Below, one piece after another: positions 34,468 to 47,435 of a stretch of DNA of 64,000 nt. Position 1 is the stretch's first letter, and each line of letters begins with the position of its first letter. Source of the stretch: Oscheius sp. JU75. Its lineage: Eukaryota > Nematoda > Chromadorea > Rhabditida > Rhabditidae. Location of the stretch: positions 2,232,001-2,296,000 of the forward strand of contig JASJZC010000004.1 in NCBI GenBank assembly GCA_037178855.1, read 5' to 3'. Both the position numbers and the translations under genes were made by a program. The notes under the pieces were generated by a model. It was not told the DNA's origin. It ran no database searches and was given only the letters and a program-made list of their open reading frames with translations.

Positions 34468-36478
34468 ATGTCGCATCCTTCAGCTCCTTTAGAGGAGCCT
34501 CCGACATACGACGAGGCACAGCAAGGACAGGGTTTGTGAACAGAATGAAATAGGCAAGAGTACAATAATTAGGTGCTCCTCCTTCTTATGACGAACTGTT
34601 CGGAGAGTTTCGTCGCGTGGATTCTCCTGGGGGACTGGCCCAATTTGTTTACAAGGCGACCAATGTGATCGCAGACACAGGTAAACAATCCAATAAAACA
34701 AAAGTACTTCCCCCTCTGACGGTAAGTTCAAGGTCGCAAATTTTGTACCCACTAAAGCTCGTTTTACCACCTCTCATGTCTCGCCTACGTCAGCGGAAGA
34801 TCCCTCGAAACGACTTTTATGGAGGAGAAATAGGGCCGCGCGGTTTCGAAAGAGCTACCTTCCCACGCACCGTAACCCGAACACTTATCTAATGGGATCG
34901 TTAGCGACTTCTGTTGATGGCTTCCGATGTCATGGTTGACATTCCACAAATCCCTGGCTTTCCGATTCGATTAGGTTATAAAGCCGAAACTACTTTGTCT
35001 GCAGACGGTATGAACATCCGGTCGGACGACTCATAAAGTTGAGAGTAGTCTCGGACACTAGTGAAACGATCGTAACAAAGTTTCTTGTGAGTGAGTAGGA
35101 TCCATAGAAAAACTGCTGCAAAATGTGGTATATTCTTCTCTTAGACTCTTAGTTTGGTCAGCGCAAAACCGACGCGTGAAGAGTCGTTAATCTAAAATAT
35201 CAGATACGATGATGGATAAAAAGGTTTCCGATTGTTGCGACTTGTTTCCTTTGAGAGCGGAGGAAAAAGAACTGCGGTGAAAGGTGTGTCGCCCTTGTGA
35301 GTCTAAAATACAAAATGCCGTCCCCCCACTCAGCTGTGGTCACCTGTCGTGACAATTACACACGGCTACTGGTCAGGAAACCAGAAGTAGCCTGGTCACT
35401 AGACATGACGGCGGGTATGACTAATCAGAAGCACTCGAGAAAAGAACTAAATCCAAATAATTGGACACGACCAGTTTTTCAGTTGCTGCAGCTGTGGTTC
35501 TGTGTTTTCTGAATCTGATTCCAATCACGATGATCGTCTTGGGTTCATTGAACAAGGACAATTGTCCAGCCAACGGTCTGATTCCAACCTGGCTGACTGT
35601 CGCCGGAATATCAGCTCTTACCAGAAGCGCCCTCAACTTTATCTACCGATTCCGAGTGAGTCCATTGAGAGACAAAGAAACTAGTAGAGTTACAGGACCA
35701 GCAGAACCGAGCACGACCACTGCTCGTCCGTATCTTCGAGTCTCTGCTTTCCGTCTTCATTGTGATCTGGTAAGAACAGCGAAATATTGTGTTAGTCGAT
35801 GATTGATCTGCATCTGGAGAGTTTGCAGCGTCGGCTGTCGACGCGATTATCACAGTCTTCACCCGATTGATGATGATCACACGGGATACAAGAGAGTTAA
35901 ACTGTCTCTCTCATCGGCTAACGTTGATCCAGCTGCTTCTGTTTTGGCGCTAGAACCGATTGCGGACGGAAGTCCGGTAGTTTGTTCAGTCGCGGGGGAT
36001 AGTCTTACTCTTGTAGAGATTTTTGATCAAAAGAAGCTTTCTTTTGTTGCTGGCCGAGAGCCTTATCAATCAGTCATCTTTCGCGAAAATTGAAAAGTGC
36101 AAAAAAGTTGGAAACAAAGACTACCGAAATTTGGTCTTTTAGCAGGGCCGTAGAGCCATTTCCGCACCAGAGTACAGTTCTGTGCATCCTTTGGTTTTTT
36201 TCTTTGTTTATAGTCATTGTTCAAAAGTATCAAATTTCAGGTTTGTGCTCGGCTCCATATGGGTCTATTGGTCGTATTCGAGAGTTAGTTATGACCCAGT
36301 GAAAGGAGGAGACTACTACTGTGACCATGCTACTTTCCTCTTCGCTTTCATTTTTATAACAGTCACTTATGCTCTAGCATTCATTTCCTGCTTCTGTTTC
36401 TGCTGCTGCTGTTGCTGCATCTGTTTCCGAAAGCCAGCTCTCCAAAACCCCGAAGTCAATGTCCGAATTGCTCCCTAA
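34468..36478 (+). CDS. TMEM272-like four-pass membrane protein with PPxY motifs
   Basis: The cytosolic N-terminus has two PPxY-type motifs, EEPPTYDEAQQ and APPSYDELFGEF, which commonly recruit WW-domain ubiquitin ligases. They are joined by a 37-nt intron at 34532. After an 800-nt intron (34681-35480) the membrane part reads VAAAVVLCFLNLIPITMIVL, then LNKDNCPANGLIPTWLTVAG with the conserved NCP, then RPLLVRIFESLLSVFIVIW. The final exon from about 36241 has FVLGSIWVYWSYSRVSYDP, YYCDHATFLFAFIFITVTYA and a cluster of cysteines (FCFCCCCCCICF), likely palmitoylated. The stop is at 36476-36478. The order matches animal TMEM272-type proteins, whose function is not known to me. The acceptor tcctag lies one base before the ATG. 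Confidence 0.8.
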
Positions 36479-37436
36479 ATGCTTTAGTCGTACGGTTCTG
36501 TATATACTGGAAATGTACATAAAATGAATCATGTTGTACTTTTGCGGCTTGTCTCGGCGGGGGCGGGCGACGCCTCCTCCTTCGAACCTTTATAAAGCCA
36601 GCTGTTCGGAGATGTTTCCATCAGTCTCTCTTTCTACAAACTTCCGGTCACCACCATTTTTGCCAGCTTGCCGCGGAGGAAGAACTCGTAAATCTTTTTC
36701 AACCAACGAAAATTCCGTAGATTTCTGATCAGTCTCTTTCTAATTTATCACTTCGACGCGCTTATCCTTTAGCAGTTTGACACTTCCTTTTTTCAAAGTA
36801 GCTACAGTAATGTGGGAACATATTGAACTTCCAGCCCCATAGATTACACCGTCCCTGCAAAACGGTTCAAACGTTCACAAGTCACATGTTCCTTCGCTCG
36901 GAAAGTGTACAGGTCAAGATCGAAATCGGTCTATTCCTTTTTAGGTAAAACTGAAGTCATTACGTAGATGGTTTCTTCGAAAGGCAGATAGGGTTTCGAA
37001 CGAGTCCGTAAACTCGAATGATTTCAGCCGATTGTCCGAGAGTGTTGCGAAGAGGGCAGTTTGAATCTGCAGAAAGGGGGTCGTCCTTGCAGGTGGTCCC
37101 AGACTGACCACCCACTCCCGCCATTAATCACCTTCAAAGGAGAGGGGAGGACCCACAAACAGTTTCCGTTAAATTGACTTTTCTTTCTTTTTCGCCGAAG
37201 CCCGCTCGACCTTCGCACTCGTTTCTCTGCATCCGGCGGAGACGGGGCGGTTGCGCTTCCCTATATCAATTACGTCTCCGCGAGCTCAGTCGCCAAAACG
37301 ACGAGACCGAGCGGCGCTGTTGCAGCCGTTACGGTATTCTTCTTCGCTGCTATCCATAATATCAGCTCTACTTTTCATTTTCTTCGTTTCCTTCTTTCTT
37401 TTTGGAGAATGAGTACAGTACTCTCTTTCAGAGATC
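36479..37436 (+). promoter_or_regulatory. Promoter and 5' leader of the CAP-domain gene
   Basis: A GC-rich box (cggcgggggcgggcgacgc, 36555-36574) is followed by a good TATA box (TTTATAAAG, about 36588-36596). That suggests transcription starting near 36620. From there to 37430 no coding sequence is seen, and the acceptor ctctctttcag ends at 37431, five bases before the ATG. The leader is therefore probably removed as a 5' UTR intron or outron. Confidence 0.45.
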
Positions 37437-39244
37437 ATGCTGTCTTTGATCCTCTACAGTCTGTCAGCCGTCGGCGCATACAACGTGCCGTTTTTTTCAA
37501 ATCAAGCCGAGGTAAGGTCGTTTCGCGTTGGTTACTTATAACAGAAACAAACGAGCATTTAAATCGGTAGTAGACCAGTGTCCCTATCAGTCTAAAAAAA
37601 ACTTCTGCCTGTTCAGACATCACACAGTGGACCTACTGAGGTGACAGAGAATCAAGCGGAGCGGGTCAAACGAGGCTACTTCTTTCCCAGTTGGCAGTCA
37701 TATGGATCGAATCTTCTGATCCAATCCCAACATCCAAATGAGTTTTTGAAGAAGTGGATCGTCTACGAGCACAACAGATACCGACGAATGGTACGTGTGC
37801 CTTTACCTTTACAGTAAGGTTTAGGTTCCTGCCTCGGATATGAACATGCTCTACTGGTCAGACGAGTTGGCTGCTTCTGCTCAGAGACACGCCGACACAT
37901 GCGATTTCCGCCATTCCAGAGGACGAGTCAATGTCGGAGAGAATATTTGGGCTGCCCCTTACAGCAACTACTCAGACGCCATCAGCATCTGGTTCAATGA
38001 GGTCAGTAACTATTCTTTTTGGAGTAAGAAAGCTATTTCAGGTACACAACCCTCGTTGCGGATGCAATCACGCTTACAAACACTGCTGTGGTCACTACGT
38101 TCAGGTATGTTTTGTCCTTGACGGCAATTGATCATCCACTTCCGGAGGAGAAGCGCGGGGAGGTAAGAGGGACTGACCCTCTTCTCCAAATGACTCACTT
38201 TTGAGATAATTGGTGATTGGTCAAAGAGTCCGACCAATTTCGGTTTATCAGATTTGTGTGCTGTTAGACGGGGAATGAAATCAGCGCGTAGAGTCCATCG
38301 GAACTGGGCGTCGCCTTTCGAAACTGGTAAACACAAACAGTTCTTTCAGGTAGTCTGGGCCAAGACGAATCTCGTCGGATGTGGTTTTTCTCGCTGTCAA
38401 GATGTGATGGGAGTCTCTGGTCGTGGGCATCGCAACGTCTTCGTCTGTCAGTCATTGTGTGTACAATCCAATACAATCAGTTTTCAGGTCATTACAACCC
38501 CCAAGGCAACACGGTATTTGTCACTCGGTCTGGCCAGCTTTACGCGGTTCGTCTAACCTTGATTAACTCCATTTTACCCGCTTCGATGCTATTCTCTTAC
38601 CATAGTTCCACGGGCACAAGGAAGCTTGTCCAGTCAAAATCGAGTTTTGTAAAGAAAACTGAGGATGAGATGGTGACTCGTACGAATTTTTATCTCGACC
38701 CTTTTTTCTGTAATCCTGGGACCCTGTCCTGGACTATCTCTCTCTTGTACTAAAAACCTCCACCTTGACTGGACATGCTTCTCTTAGCAGTTAACGATGC
38801 TACGCGCGTGGCTGACACCACGCCAGCAAACAGACAATCCGTCATCTCGTCCAATTTTTCTCCTTGAAGATCCTTCCCGGTCCGATGACGGATTGTCGTT
38901 TTGCGGCCCATAATGGAGAGAATTGTATCTTAAAAATGGGCAGCCTTGAAAGATATTGGGAATGGAATGACCGATAAACATTTACAGGTTCCCGCCTTTA
39001 CCTGGGCCACAGGAGATAAGGGACGCTGCTCCGACTGTCCAGCTTCGGCACCTGCCTGTTTCCAAGGTTTGTGAGTGTATCTTCCTTGTGATTATAGCCA
39101 ACTTCAGGACTCTGTTACATGCCGTCGAATTTCGAAGAGTCAACGACAACCACAAGCACAACGACGACCACCGAAGAACCAACAACCACAACAGAGGAAA
39201 CAGTACAGGACGACCAACAGCGACCAGACAACAACGACTACTAA
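37437..39244 (+). CDS. Secreted CAP/SCP-TAPS domain protein
   Basis: It starts with a signal peptide, MLSLILYSLSAVGAYNVPFF. A short pro-region ends in a furin-like site (QAERVKRGYFF), so the mature chain probably starts at GYFF. The CAP domain begins FLKKWIVYEHNRYRRMVPAS and contains YWSDELAASAQRHADTC, DFRHSRGRVNVGENIWAAPY, HYVQVVWAKTNLVGCGFSRC and NVFVCHYNPQGNT. It retains the His and Glu residues of the CAP cavity. A cysteine-rich hinge (CSDCPASAPACFQGLC) follows, and then a Thr-rich tail with GAA/ACA codon repeats ending DDQQRPDNNDY. Five introns are short apart from one of about 240 nt at 38106-38350. CAP proteins are secreted by many nematodes and have varied roles; no specific role can be given here. 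Confidence 0.9.
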
Positions 39245-39447
39245 AGCAAAGAATCTCTGTAGATACTCATTCAGTCAAATTCGAAGCGGGTTCCAACCGG
39301 AGGCCACGTTGGCTTCTCCATCAAATAAATATTATTTATCCACTTTTGCAATCCACATATCCACTCGAAAACTGGGAGAACGGCTTTTGGTTGACAATCA
39401 GTTCGGGCCGCGGACGAGCGTTAAGTGCCGGAAATGACGACGAACAA

Positions 39448-42338
39448 CTAGATGGCTTCGGGTGAGTATCTGGAGATGGAAATATCCAGATTGGAGCCAG
39501 CAGTGCTTAGAGCAATAATATCTCTGCACCCATTCATCGAAACGCTAAGTTTTTGTCTCATATGAACATCTGAATGGTCCTACCTCATGTGGAAGGGAAG
39601 AGAAATGTTTCTTGCAGCGGTCAGAGCCTCATTGAGATTGGGATAGAAGTGCGAGAGGGGGACTGTGTTGTAGACTTCGGAACGCTCGAGTTGGTCTCGG
39701 ACAGAAGCTGCAACGAGATTTCTGATCCCCTATCGCAACCGGGTGATTGACATTGGACTAATCTGACCCTGTAAAAACCGACAAACTGTTAGAGGCCGAC
39801 ACTGCCACCAAGGGGAAGGAAGGGTTCTTAGTTAGTCAACAGATTGAACTTACCGCTAAGACCGACAAATAACAGTCGAATGTGATCATTTCCCAGTTCT
39901 CCAAAAACCTAAAAGATTCTCTTCGAGTGTCTGAAGCCACAACTACCTGTGTCAGTACAAGTATAGCCTCAGTATCGATTTTCGTTACTCCATGCAAGTC
40001 GAGTACGATGAAACGAAGAATATGATCTCCCGTAGGTAGAGATGGCCTATCTCCATCATGGGTTATAACAATATTTGTGGCCGATCTCCCAGTGACACTT
40101 TCTCGTGGTCCGATTGCTCCCGGCCCTCCACAGCTCCGTAGTGAGACAGTCCGGGACCCGAGTCCTACTCCAATCAGTCTGAATAAGTTTTCCATAGGTT
40201 ATAAGGAAAAAAGGTACCCTTTGACAACTGTCACCTGTTCATAGATAGCCTTACGAAATTGGAGACAGTTGAGAAAGATTAAAGGCCCTGACAGGCGAAG
40301 GATCCGAAGAGGAGTATCCGGACACTCCATCTCTCTGTATCGGTCCTCTTCCACATAAAAATTCTCCGAGACTTTTATCAGCACCTCGGACGAGGTACTG
40401 AATACTTTTTTGTTCTGAATAAGACTCGTCTTACCTTTGAACATTGATAGCGACTTGAAAAAGAGAGAACAAGATTGCGGCGAGGAATCCGTGACAGGAA
40501 TTGGGGAAAGCGACGGCACATAGAAAGGCCACTATGGCAATGAGCAAGTCGGATGGTGACTTTTTGGCCAGAGAGGACAAATATTGAATGTCTGAGAACA
40601 GATTGGTGAAGGAACTCAGAGCAAGAGCCGCTATGACTGGCTAGAGAGTACTGTTTGGGAAATCTAGAATGGACTGACTGTTGGAATGTATTGGAGAGTG
40701 AAGAAGAGGATCACACATCCGATAAGAAGAATGGGGATTGAAATCAGGTTGGAAAGCTGAAATTAAGAACATAAATGAAGATGAGGTCTCACCAAAGAGT
40801 GTTTCATAGCCTCTTGACTGACTTGACTGCTTCTCGGAGAAGAAAATGTAGACGGAAGTGAGAAGGGAGCAGAGAACAGCGAGCACAGAGCCAACACTAT
40901 TAGGTCCTGAATGTTCTTTCCTAAAAAAGTCAAGTAGAAGTTTTAAAGACCTGTTTTTTGTTGAGATGGTTCGTTTTGCTGTCTTCCATTGAATAAAAGT
41001 GGGTGGCTGCTCCGAAAAGACTGATGACCAAGGCATCCACAAGAATTGCCAAAGATGGCAGGCCGGGAACAGAGATACGGCTAAGGGTGGTAATTAATAT
41101 AGTAATTAACCTACCTGGCATCAGAAATTGTTATTATTTTGGTGGGAAGAGGGTCGTTGAAACCGAATTGTGCACAAAGTAACGACAAGGAGAATATCTG
41201 TGCAGTGAGTAGAGTTTGAAACTTCTAAATGCTCACAATGAACAGCTCGTGTGGAAGTGTGAATCCGAGTCTTTCCCTCGAAAGAATGTTCAGTTTCAGA
41301 TGGAAGAGTAGGGACAGACTCAGGGCGACGAGAGCCAAAAGAGCGGAGGGCCAATGGGTGGCGAAGAAACAGTCGATGAAATCGTCAATACACTAAAGAC
41401 TTGAATCTTTTGATAAACTAAAACTAACCAGGTTGACATAGGAACAGCCGGATATTGGTACGAATCGCGGGAGACAGGAAACGAGGAATCGAACCAGTAG
41501 TCCGAGGTTGAACCCCGTCAGAAGGTGGGTTGAGAATAGAGAAAAGACGCGCTGGGTAGGTAGCAGAAATACTACCAACTAAACATTTTGAGTCTTATTC
41601 GTATCAACCTCGAGTGCTACCTGCATCAAGCCAACATAAGTGGTCAATGTGGCCAGGGTAGAGTTGGTGCTCTTTAGTGACGTATGTATCAGGATGGTTG
41701 CATATGATAGTGAACCTGTAAACTGTCTTAGGGTTTTGTTCACGACTTACCTAAAGAACTGTGCCTGCCAGGTCCGAGCAGACAGTACAGCAACTGTGGA
41801 ATCAAGAGAGATAGTACTCCCCCTCCCAGATCATCTATCAGAAGACCGACAAAGAGTCCTTGTGGAAGTAAAAGAGCAGACAAAAGGAGGGATCCAAGAG
41901 CATCTTCCCGGAAGTTGTACCAACGAAGCCATCTGAATTTGACTTCCTTCTGAACAAACAGGATTACCTGAAAAGGGGAATGGGTATCCTTCTCGCAGTC
42001 CGTATCCCAACGGAGAGACTCTTGCTCAGCTGACCTCCTCCCGTGATTTTCCTCTTCTTGATTAATCCGAATCGTGCGTCAAAGTCTTCCTAAACAACTA
42101 TTAGTCTTTGAGACAAAGTAGTTACCTGATTGAGAGGCTGTTTAGGCTGCGGCGGGCCCAAGAGAGAAATGGAATCCATCTGTGTGAATCGTCTGTCCTT
42201 CCAGAAGACCCAGGTCGATTGACGAGACGGCGCTAATCCCGAATTTCCGTTGATACGGATAGCATCGACAGAGGGAGGATAAGCCGAGAAAGTGCAGGTA
42301 TGATGTATGGAGAAACTTTGGTAAGAGGCAAAGATCAA
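39448..42338 (-). CDS. SLC26-family anion transporter with STAS domain
   Basis: The N-terminal cytosolic part (MDSISLLGPPQPKQPLNQ and FDARFGLIKKRK) leads into membrane segments. These are DALGSLLLSALLLPQGLFVG, GGVLSLLIPQLLYCLLG, LLTGFNLGLLVRFLVS, HWPSALLALVALSLSLLFHL, IPGLP-type loop SVPGLPSLAILVDALVISLF and NSVGSVLAVLCSLLTSVYIF. The C-terminal STAS domain (about 39600-40340) has LRILRLSGPLIFLNCLQFRK and RFIVLDLHGVTKIDTEAILV. Family members carry sulfate, chloride, bicarbonate, iodide or oxalate, and the substrate cannot be read here. The 3' end is either TAG at 39580 or, with a 39-nt intron there, TAG at 39448; I give the longer form. It follows the SLC41 gene on the same strand after about 460 nt. 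Confidence 0.85.
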
Positions 42339-42800
42339 TTAGGAGATATGTTTTCAGAGAATGTATAATGTGGGAGGGTCACAAACAGAACCGACAACGA
42401 TTTTCGTGGGAAAACACGCAATGTGAGAGGCATAACATCTAATCTGAATAATCACACCCGCCCAAGGATGGAAAACACCATTTTCAATCAACTCCAGAGA
42501 TGTCCGGAGACAGGGACAGCTGTCTCCAAGGAACTGTACTCAGTTCGTAGAAAAATCGTTTCCATAGTGGAAGGATCCTTGCGTCACTCAAGCTTATTTT
42601 CGTCTAAAAAGAAGAAGCATTGACCGAGAGAGAATCGGCGGAAAGAAGCCGACTAGGCGGCTAATGCAGATTAGTGAGCAGATTATTCACGAGGTTATTG
42701 GCGAGTTCCAGTCACAGTATAGTTCATTCCATTGTTTTTAGATTCCATTTAAAAGACGAAGAAGAGGAGAAACATTCGGGCAGTCCGCGTCTCCTCATTC

Positions 42801-44379
42801 TCAAGACATCGTTGAGTTGGTACCGGGCGATCCCTGATCCCTCGGGCCAAAAATAGCTCGGTCGGTGAAGAAGAGAGCGACAAGGAGAACCGTTCCAAAC
42901 AGATCCCCGAGCGATGTGATGAGAGGAATTGCATGGTTGTCCGGATTGAAGCCCTTCTTCCAAAGACAGTAGACGATCAACTGGGCCACATAAATGAGGA
43001 TCATGACTTGGATGAAGGCAGCTACCAAATACCCAACAATGATAGTGATTTCGTAGTTGAGATTGAGAAAGTGGTGTCCGAAGATGTGGGTAATAAGGAC
43101 GAACAGGGTTTGGAAGATGGTCGAGGTTAGAAGAAGCATTCGGGCAGTCCGCGTCTCTTTCGACTGGAAAGTTATGTAGTAGGCGATCGGATTGAGACGA
43201 GTCGACAGCGGAAGGTAACTCTCCTTGCTCAGATTCAGGTTTGTTGAGAGTCGCGCAGCCACTAATGCTGCCCTGTTACCTGCTATACCTAAAGTTTCGG
43301 TCGTAAAGGATAAGCCCAGACTAACCACTGATGAGAGGTTGGTAGGCAGTGATGGTTTGAAACTTCGAATTGGCCCATTCGAGGAGAGCTCCAGCACCAC
43401 TGGCGGTGATTGCAGCAATCAGAAGAGACAGCCATTGGGACTTGGCTACTTGAGCAGCTTCTTCGTCTTTCGAGGCGAGATAGAACCACATAGGGACTGT
43501 GCAAAGCATGACTCCGATGATCAGGTAACATATCCAGAAGTGTCGCTGTTGAATGATAAAATTGAGCAGATAGGCGAAGCCGAGCATCAGACCAAGACTG
43601 AAAAGATCTCCAAGAGACGAGGCAAATGGTGTGGCCAGATTGTCTGGGTTGAGGTCGAAATGGCGAGCCAAAAGGACGATTCCGATCATGACGAAAGTCA
43701 TCAGAGTACAGGAGACGGAGACGGCGAGCACAGCAACATTGCCTAGATAGGTGAACACGTTGTACGAACATCCAGGTGGATCCTTATTTGGCATATCCAG
43801 GAGATAGATGACTAGAACGACAAATTGGGAGAAGATAATGGCCTGTCCCTCGAGCAGAGCTATGTTTCGGAGAATCCTCTTCCAAAGACCTTCTTTATCA
43901 TCTAGCTGACCTTTATGTGCCTGAATTACACTCATATAAATGACTAAAAAGTGCCAACCATAGTTGTTAGACGTGAAGTAAACGTCATATCGAGGTTACC
44001 CTTCATGCCCTGTATTCCAGGAATAGTAGAAATGAATCCTTTCGTATCTTAACTGACTGGGTTAAAGTCAGAAAAGTCACCTACTTTTGATGAGTTCCAG
44101 TTTGTTCGTCATGTTGAGAATGAGTCCGGCCGAGATGGAGCCCAATCCAGAGATAAAAAGAGGTAAGAAACTTTGCCAACAGACTCTGCCAGGCCCGTCA
44201 CCAGCTTCAGCTTCGATCCATTCATCGACATCTTCTGCCGAATACAAGTCTTCTTCTTCCACTGCCTTTTGAGTCGACTCAATCGAGTCCTGGAATGTAC
44301 TTTTTCTACTTCTTCCCCGGCACACGGCAAAACCTACGCTTTTTAAAGAATTCATCGCGACTAATTTTTTTACTTGCAA
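42801..44379 (-). CDS. SLC41: SLC41 (MgtE-like) Mg2+ transporter
   Basis: Two MgtE-type repeats are visible. Repeat 1 has PLFISGLGSISAGLILNM and LEGQAIIFSQFVVLVIYLLD, then DLNPDNLATPFASSLGDLFS. Repeat 2 has LGIAGNRAALVAARLSTN, QSKETRTARMLLLT, and KKGFNPDNHAIPLITSLGDL. The NPDN...P...SLGDL motif, present in each half, is the magnesium-conducting signature of SLC41A proteins. The acidic N-terminus (SAEDVDEWIEAEAGD) is cytosolic. The start is ATG at 44379; a second in-frame ATG at 44355 is an alternative. The stop is at 42801-42803. A stretch of the repeat 2 coding sequence is found again just after the stop (see findings). It lies 210 nt after the ArgRS stop. Confidence 0.92.
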
Positions 44380-44588
44380 TAAAATATTTTGAGCAACTTT
44401 TGAAAAGACTGTTTACTCTTTTAGCTTCAATCTTCAGTATGCTGTGCTTCACCGATTAGGAGAGCTCGCGCTAGCTAGTTCAATACTACAGAGAGAGAAA
44501 GTGCAATTTATTCTGTCAAATCAACAAGAAACAGGGCTGTGGAAAAGAACCGGTTACAATGATGAAAGTATGTAAGAAACAATGAGCT

Positions 44589-47291
44589 TCACATCTTGTG
44601 AGCCTCAGGAATTCCAAGGATTTTGAAGCAGGTGGCGATGACATTAGCCGTAACCTCACAAAGGGCCAGACGATGGAAGTGTACGGTCGATACTCCTGAA
44701 AACGTTCATATTTTGGAATCAAACAAGGTGCGTACCATCCTTCTTCTCGATGACGTAACACTCGCTGTAGAAGTCGTGGAAGACGGTGGCCAGATTGTAG
44801 ACGTAGTCGCAAATCTGGTGGAGCATGAGAGTGTCGAGTACGAGGAGAACAGTGTCGGACAACTTGAGAATCTGCTTGGCCAGTTTCAGCTCAGCCGGAT
44901 GTTCGAGAGGAAGAATAGGATGAGCAGCAATGTATTTGGTCAACTCTTCACTCGAAACTCCAGAAGTACGGGCAATTGATCTGAATATGGCTATACCGTT
45001 GGAAACAAACCAAAATACCTGATTCTAGCATAGGCATAAAGCAAATAAACGGCCGTGTTTCCTCTATCGTCGAGCATCCGATCGAAGGAGAAAACATAGT
45101 CCTGGGTGCGAGTGTGAGACAGATCAGCATACTTGATACAACCGTAGGCGACGGCATCTCGAGCGGTTTTCAGCTCTTCCGGAGTCATCTCCTAAATAAG
45201 TCTACATTAAACATTCAAGGAACGATAAAAAACCTTTTCACGCCCCTTTTCAGCCAACTTCTCAGTAGCGCGCCTGACGCCTTCGTCGAGAAGATCCAGA
45301 AGACGGACCGTCTCTCCCGAACGAGTTTTAAACTTTTTGCGATCCTCTCCAAGAACAAGACCGAAACCGACATGCTCAACCCGCTGCTTTTTCGGATCAT
45401 ACCAGCCGAGGTCGCGGCCTCCAGCGTAGATGGTCTAGGTAAGTAGTGAGTTCGTACCGAGACAAAAACAACCTCGAGATGGAGACTTTGTCCGGAGTCG
45501 ACTACGTAGATAGCCCAGTCGACTTTCTTCTCGGTCATTCTATAGCGAATAGCAGCTAAATCCGAGGTATCATAAGTATAACCGCCGTCGCTCTTGACAA
45601 CAGTCAAAGGGATCTCGCAGCCTTCCGGGAACATAACAAGACGCCCTTCTTCCTCTTTTAAAGAACCAGGATCTGAAAATCAGTTATGACTGTTAAAAAG
45701 GGTTACTAACGATTTTTTTTGAGATAATCAACAAGACTGATCATCTTTTCCTGGTAGAATGACTCTCCAACATCTTCGATTTTGATATCTAGACGATCGT
45801 AGACCATCTGATTGTCTGTAAGAAGTATGAACCATGTAAATCTTTTGAAATGCTACATTTCTTGGAGACGTTGCAGATCAGATTCCAAGCCTTAACGAAT
45901 TCGTCATCGTAACTTTGAAGCTTGACCACACATTCATAGGCCCGCTTTTTGAAGACTTCATCCGAATCAAATCTCTTTTTCGATTCCTGGAAAACATTGC
46001 ATAACTTGTGGTGAGATGGTACAACCTTATAAAAGGCCTGAAGATCGGAAATTGGAGGCGGATTAGTCAAAAAGTCGGGATACTTGTCGTAGAGGTGGGC
46101 TATGAGCATTCCAAACTGGGTTCCCCAATCTCCTATGTGATTAACGCGAAGAACATCGAATCCCATGACTTCGAGCAGCCGACAGATCGAATCTCCGATA
46201 ATAGTCGAGCGCAAATGACCGACATGCATTTCCTTGGCGATATTGGGCGAGGAGAAGTCGACAAGAACGCGCTTCTTGTCCACGACGGGGAGCTGGACAC
46301 CCTTCTCGGCAATCTGCGAAATCTGCTTGCGTATGAAATCCAGATTGAGGAAAATGTTCACGAATCCAGCAGGTACAACCTCGACCTGAGAAAGACTTGT
46401 TTGAATTGATTATTGTAAATAAAAACCTTGTCAATCAGCTCACAACTGGCTAAATTCTTTTTAATGAGTTCTCCTACTTCCACGGGCCGCTTATTGTCCC
46501 CTTTAGCCTTGAGTTCCTTGGTAATAATCATGGCAGAGTTGCACTGATAATCCCCGAATTTCGAGTTGGATGTTTCAGTCATGGCCACCGGCACCTCGAT
46601 TCCAGGGAAGGCCTAAAACGTTTCCCAGGTAAGCGAAAAAAGATTGACCAATCTTGCTGATGGCATCCTTGAAAAGACTGGATAGTCGGCCGAGAATACT
46701 GCTGCCGTAGTCCTGAACAATCACATAATCGATCTTCTTGGCGAGTTTCGGTGTTCCTCCGCCCCTGAAATATCCATGTTCTGAGAATTGGAAACTTATA
46801 GAAAAACTTGTTGGCTTTGAAAAACTTTAAACTGCATAGTAAATTAGCAAGCCTATGTTTATTTTGAAAATTACAAAACTGACTTTTTATCATTGTCGAC
46901 CTTGGCCTTCTTGGCATCAGGGGCGACTTCCTTGGTCTTGGCTCCGACTCCGTTTTTCTTATTTTCAGCCAATTGAGAGTCCAAGGCCTGAAAACCAGCT
47001 AGCAAAACAAGAAGAAAGAACTAACCCGCTGAAGGATGGTTTTGCGATACTTCAATTTCTCGACCTTTTTGAAAGCGGCGGCAAGATCGGGGCTCTCTTC
47101 GAGAAGTTCCTCTGTCAGTTCGTTTTTCTCAATGGCCCGAGTCAGCCGTTCCACTCTGGTCAATTCGCCCCCCTGCAAATTGCAATAGTGGTCTTGTAAT
47201 CTCAAAAACGTACATCGACATGGGCTTGATGAATGAGCTCCTGAAGCTCCTTATCCGAAGAAACTACCGGAGCACCGGTATCTTTTACCAT
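44589..47291 (-). CDS. RARS1: Cytosolic arginyl-tRNA synthetase
   Basis: This class I synthetase charges tRNA-Arg. It begins [20 protein letters not shown], a short helical N-terminus of the type that anchors ArgRS in the multi-synthetase complex, and continues through a Lys-rich linker. The N-terminal additional domain contains [18 protein letters not shown] and [19 protein letters not shown]. The catalytic domain has [20 protein letters not shown] with the HIGH-class motif HVGH, and [20 protein letters not shown]. It continues [19 protein letters not shown], and [20 protein letters not shown] occupies the KMSKS-loop position as in animal ArgRS. The C-terminus [20 protein letters not shown] ends in AHKM at 44589. 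About ten introns are present. The ATG sits directly on a cgtcag acceptor, and RPB8 ends 144 nt upstream. Confidence 0.95.
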
Positions 47292-47435
47292 CTGACGGTG
47301 GCATGGAAAGAAATATGTACATAGAACAAGATAAGCATGGAGAAGAACCAGTAAAGGTAAGAAACATGTGAAAAAGGTATTGTTATTTAACACGAGAACA
47401 TGGTGAAGATGAAAGTAACAATTGAGGATCATAAT

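Noticed and set aside
43225-43746. 173-codon plus-strand open frame opposite SLC41
   Set aside because: It is the complement of well-conserved SLC41 membrane segments and shows no domain.
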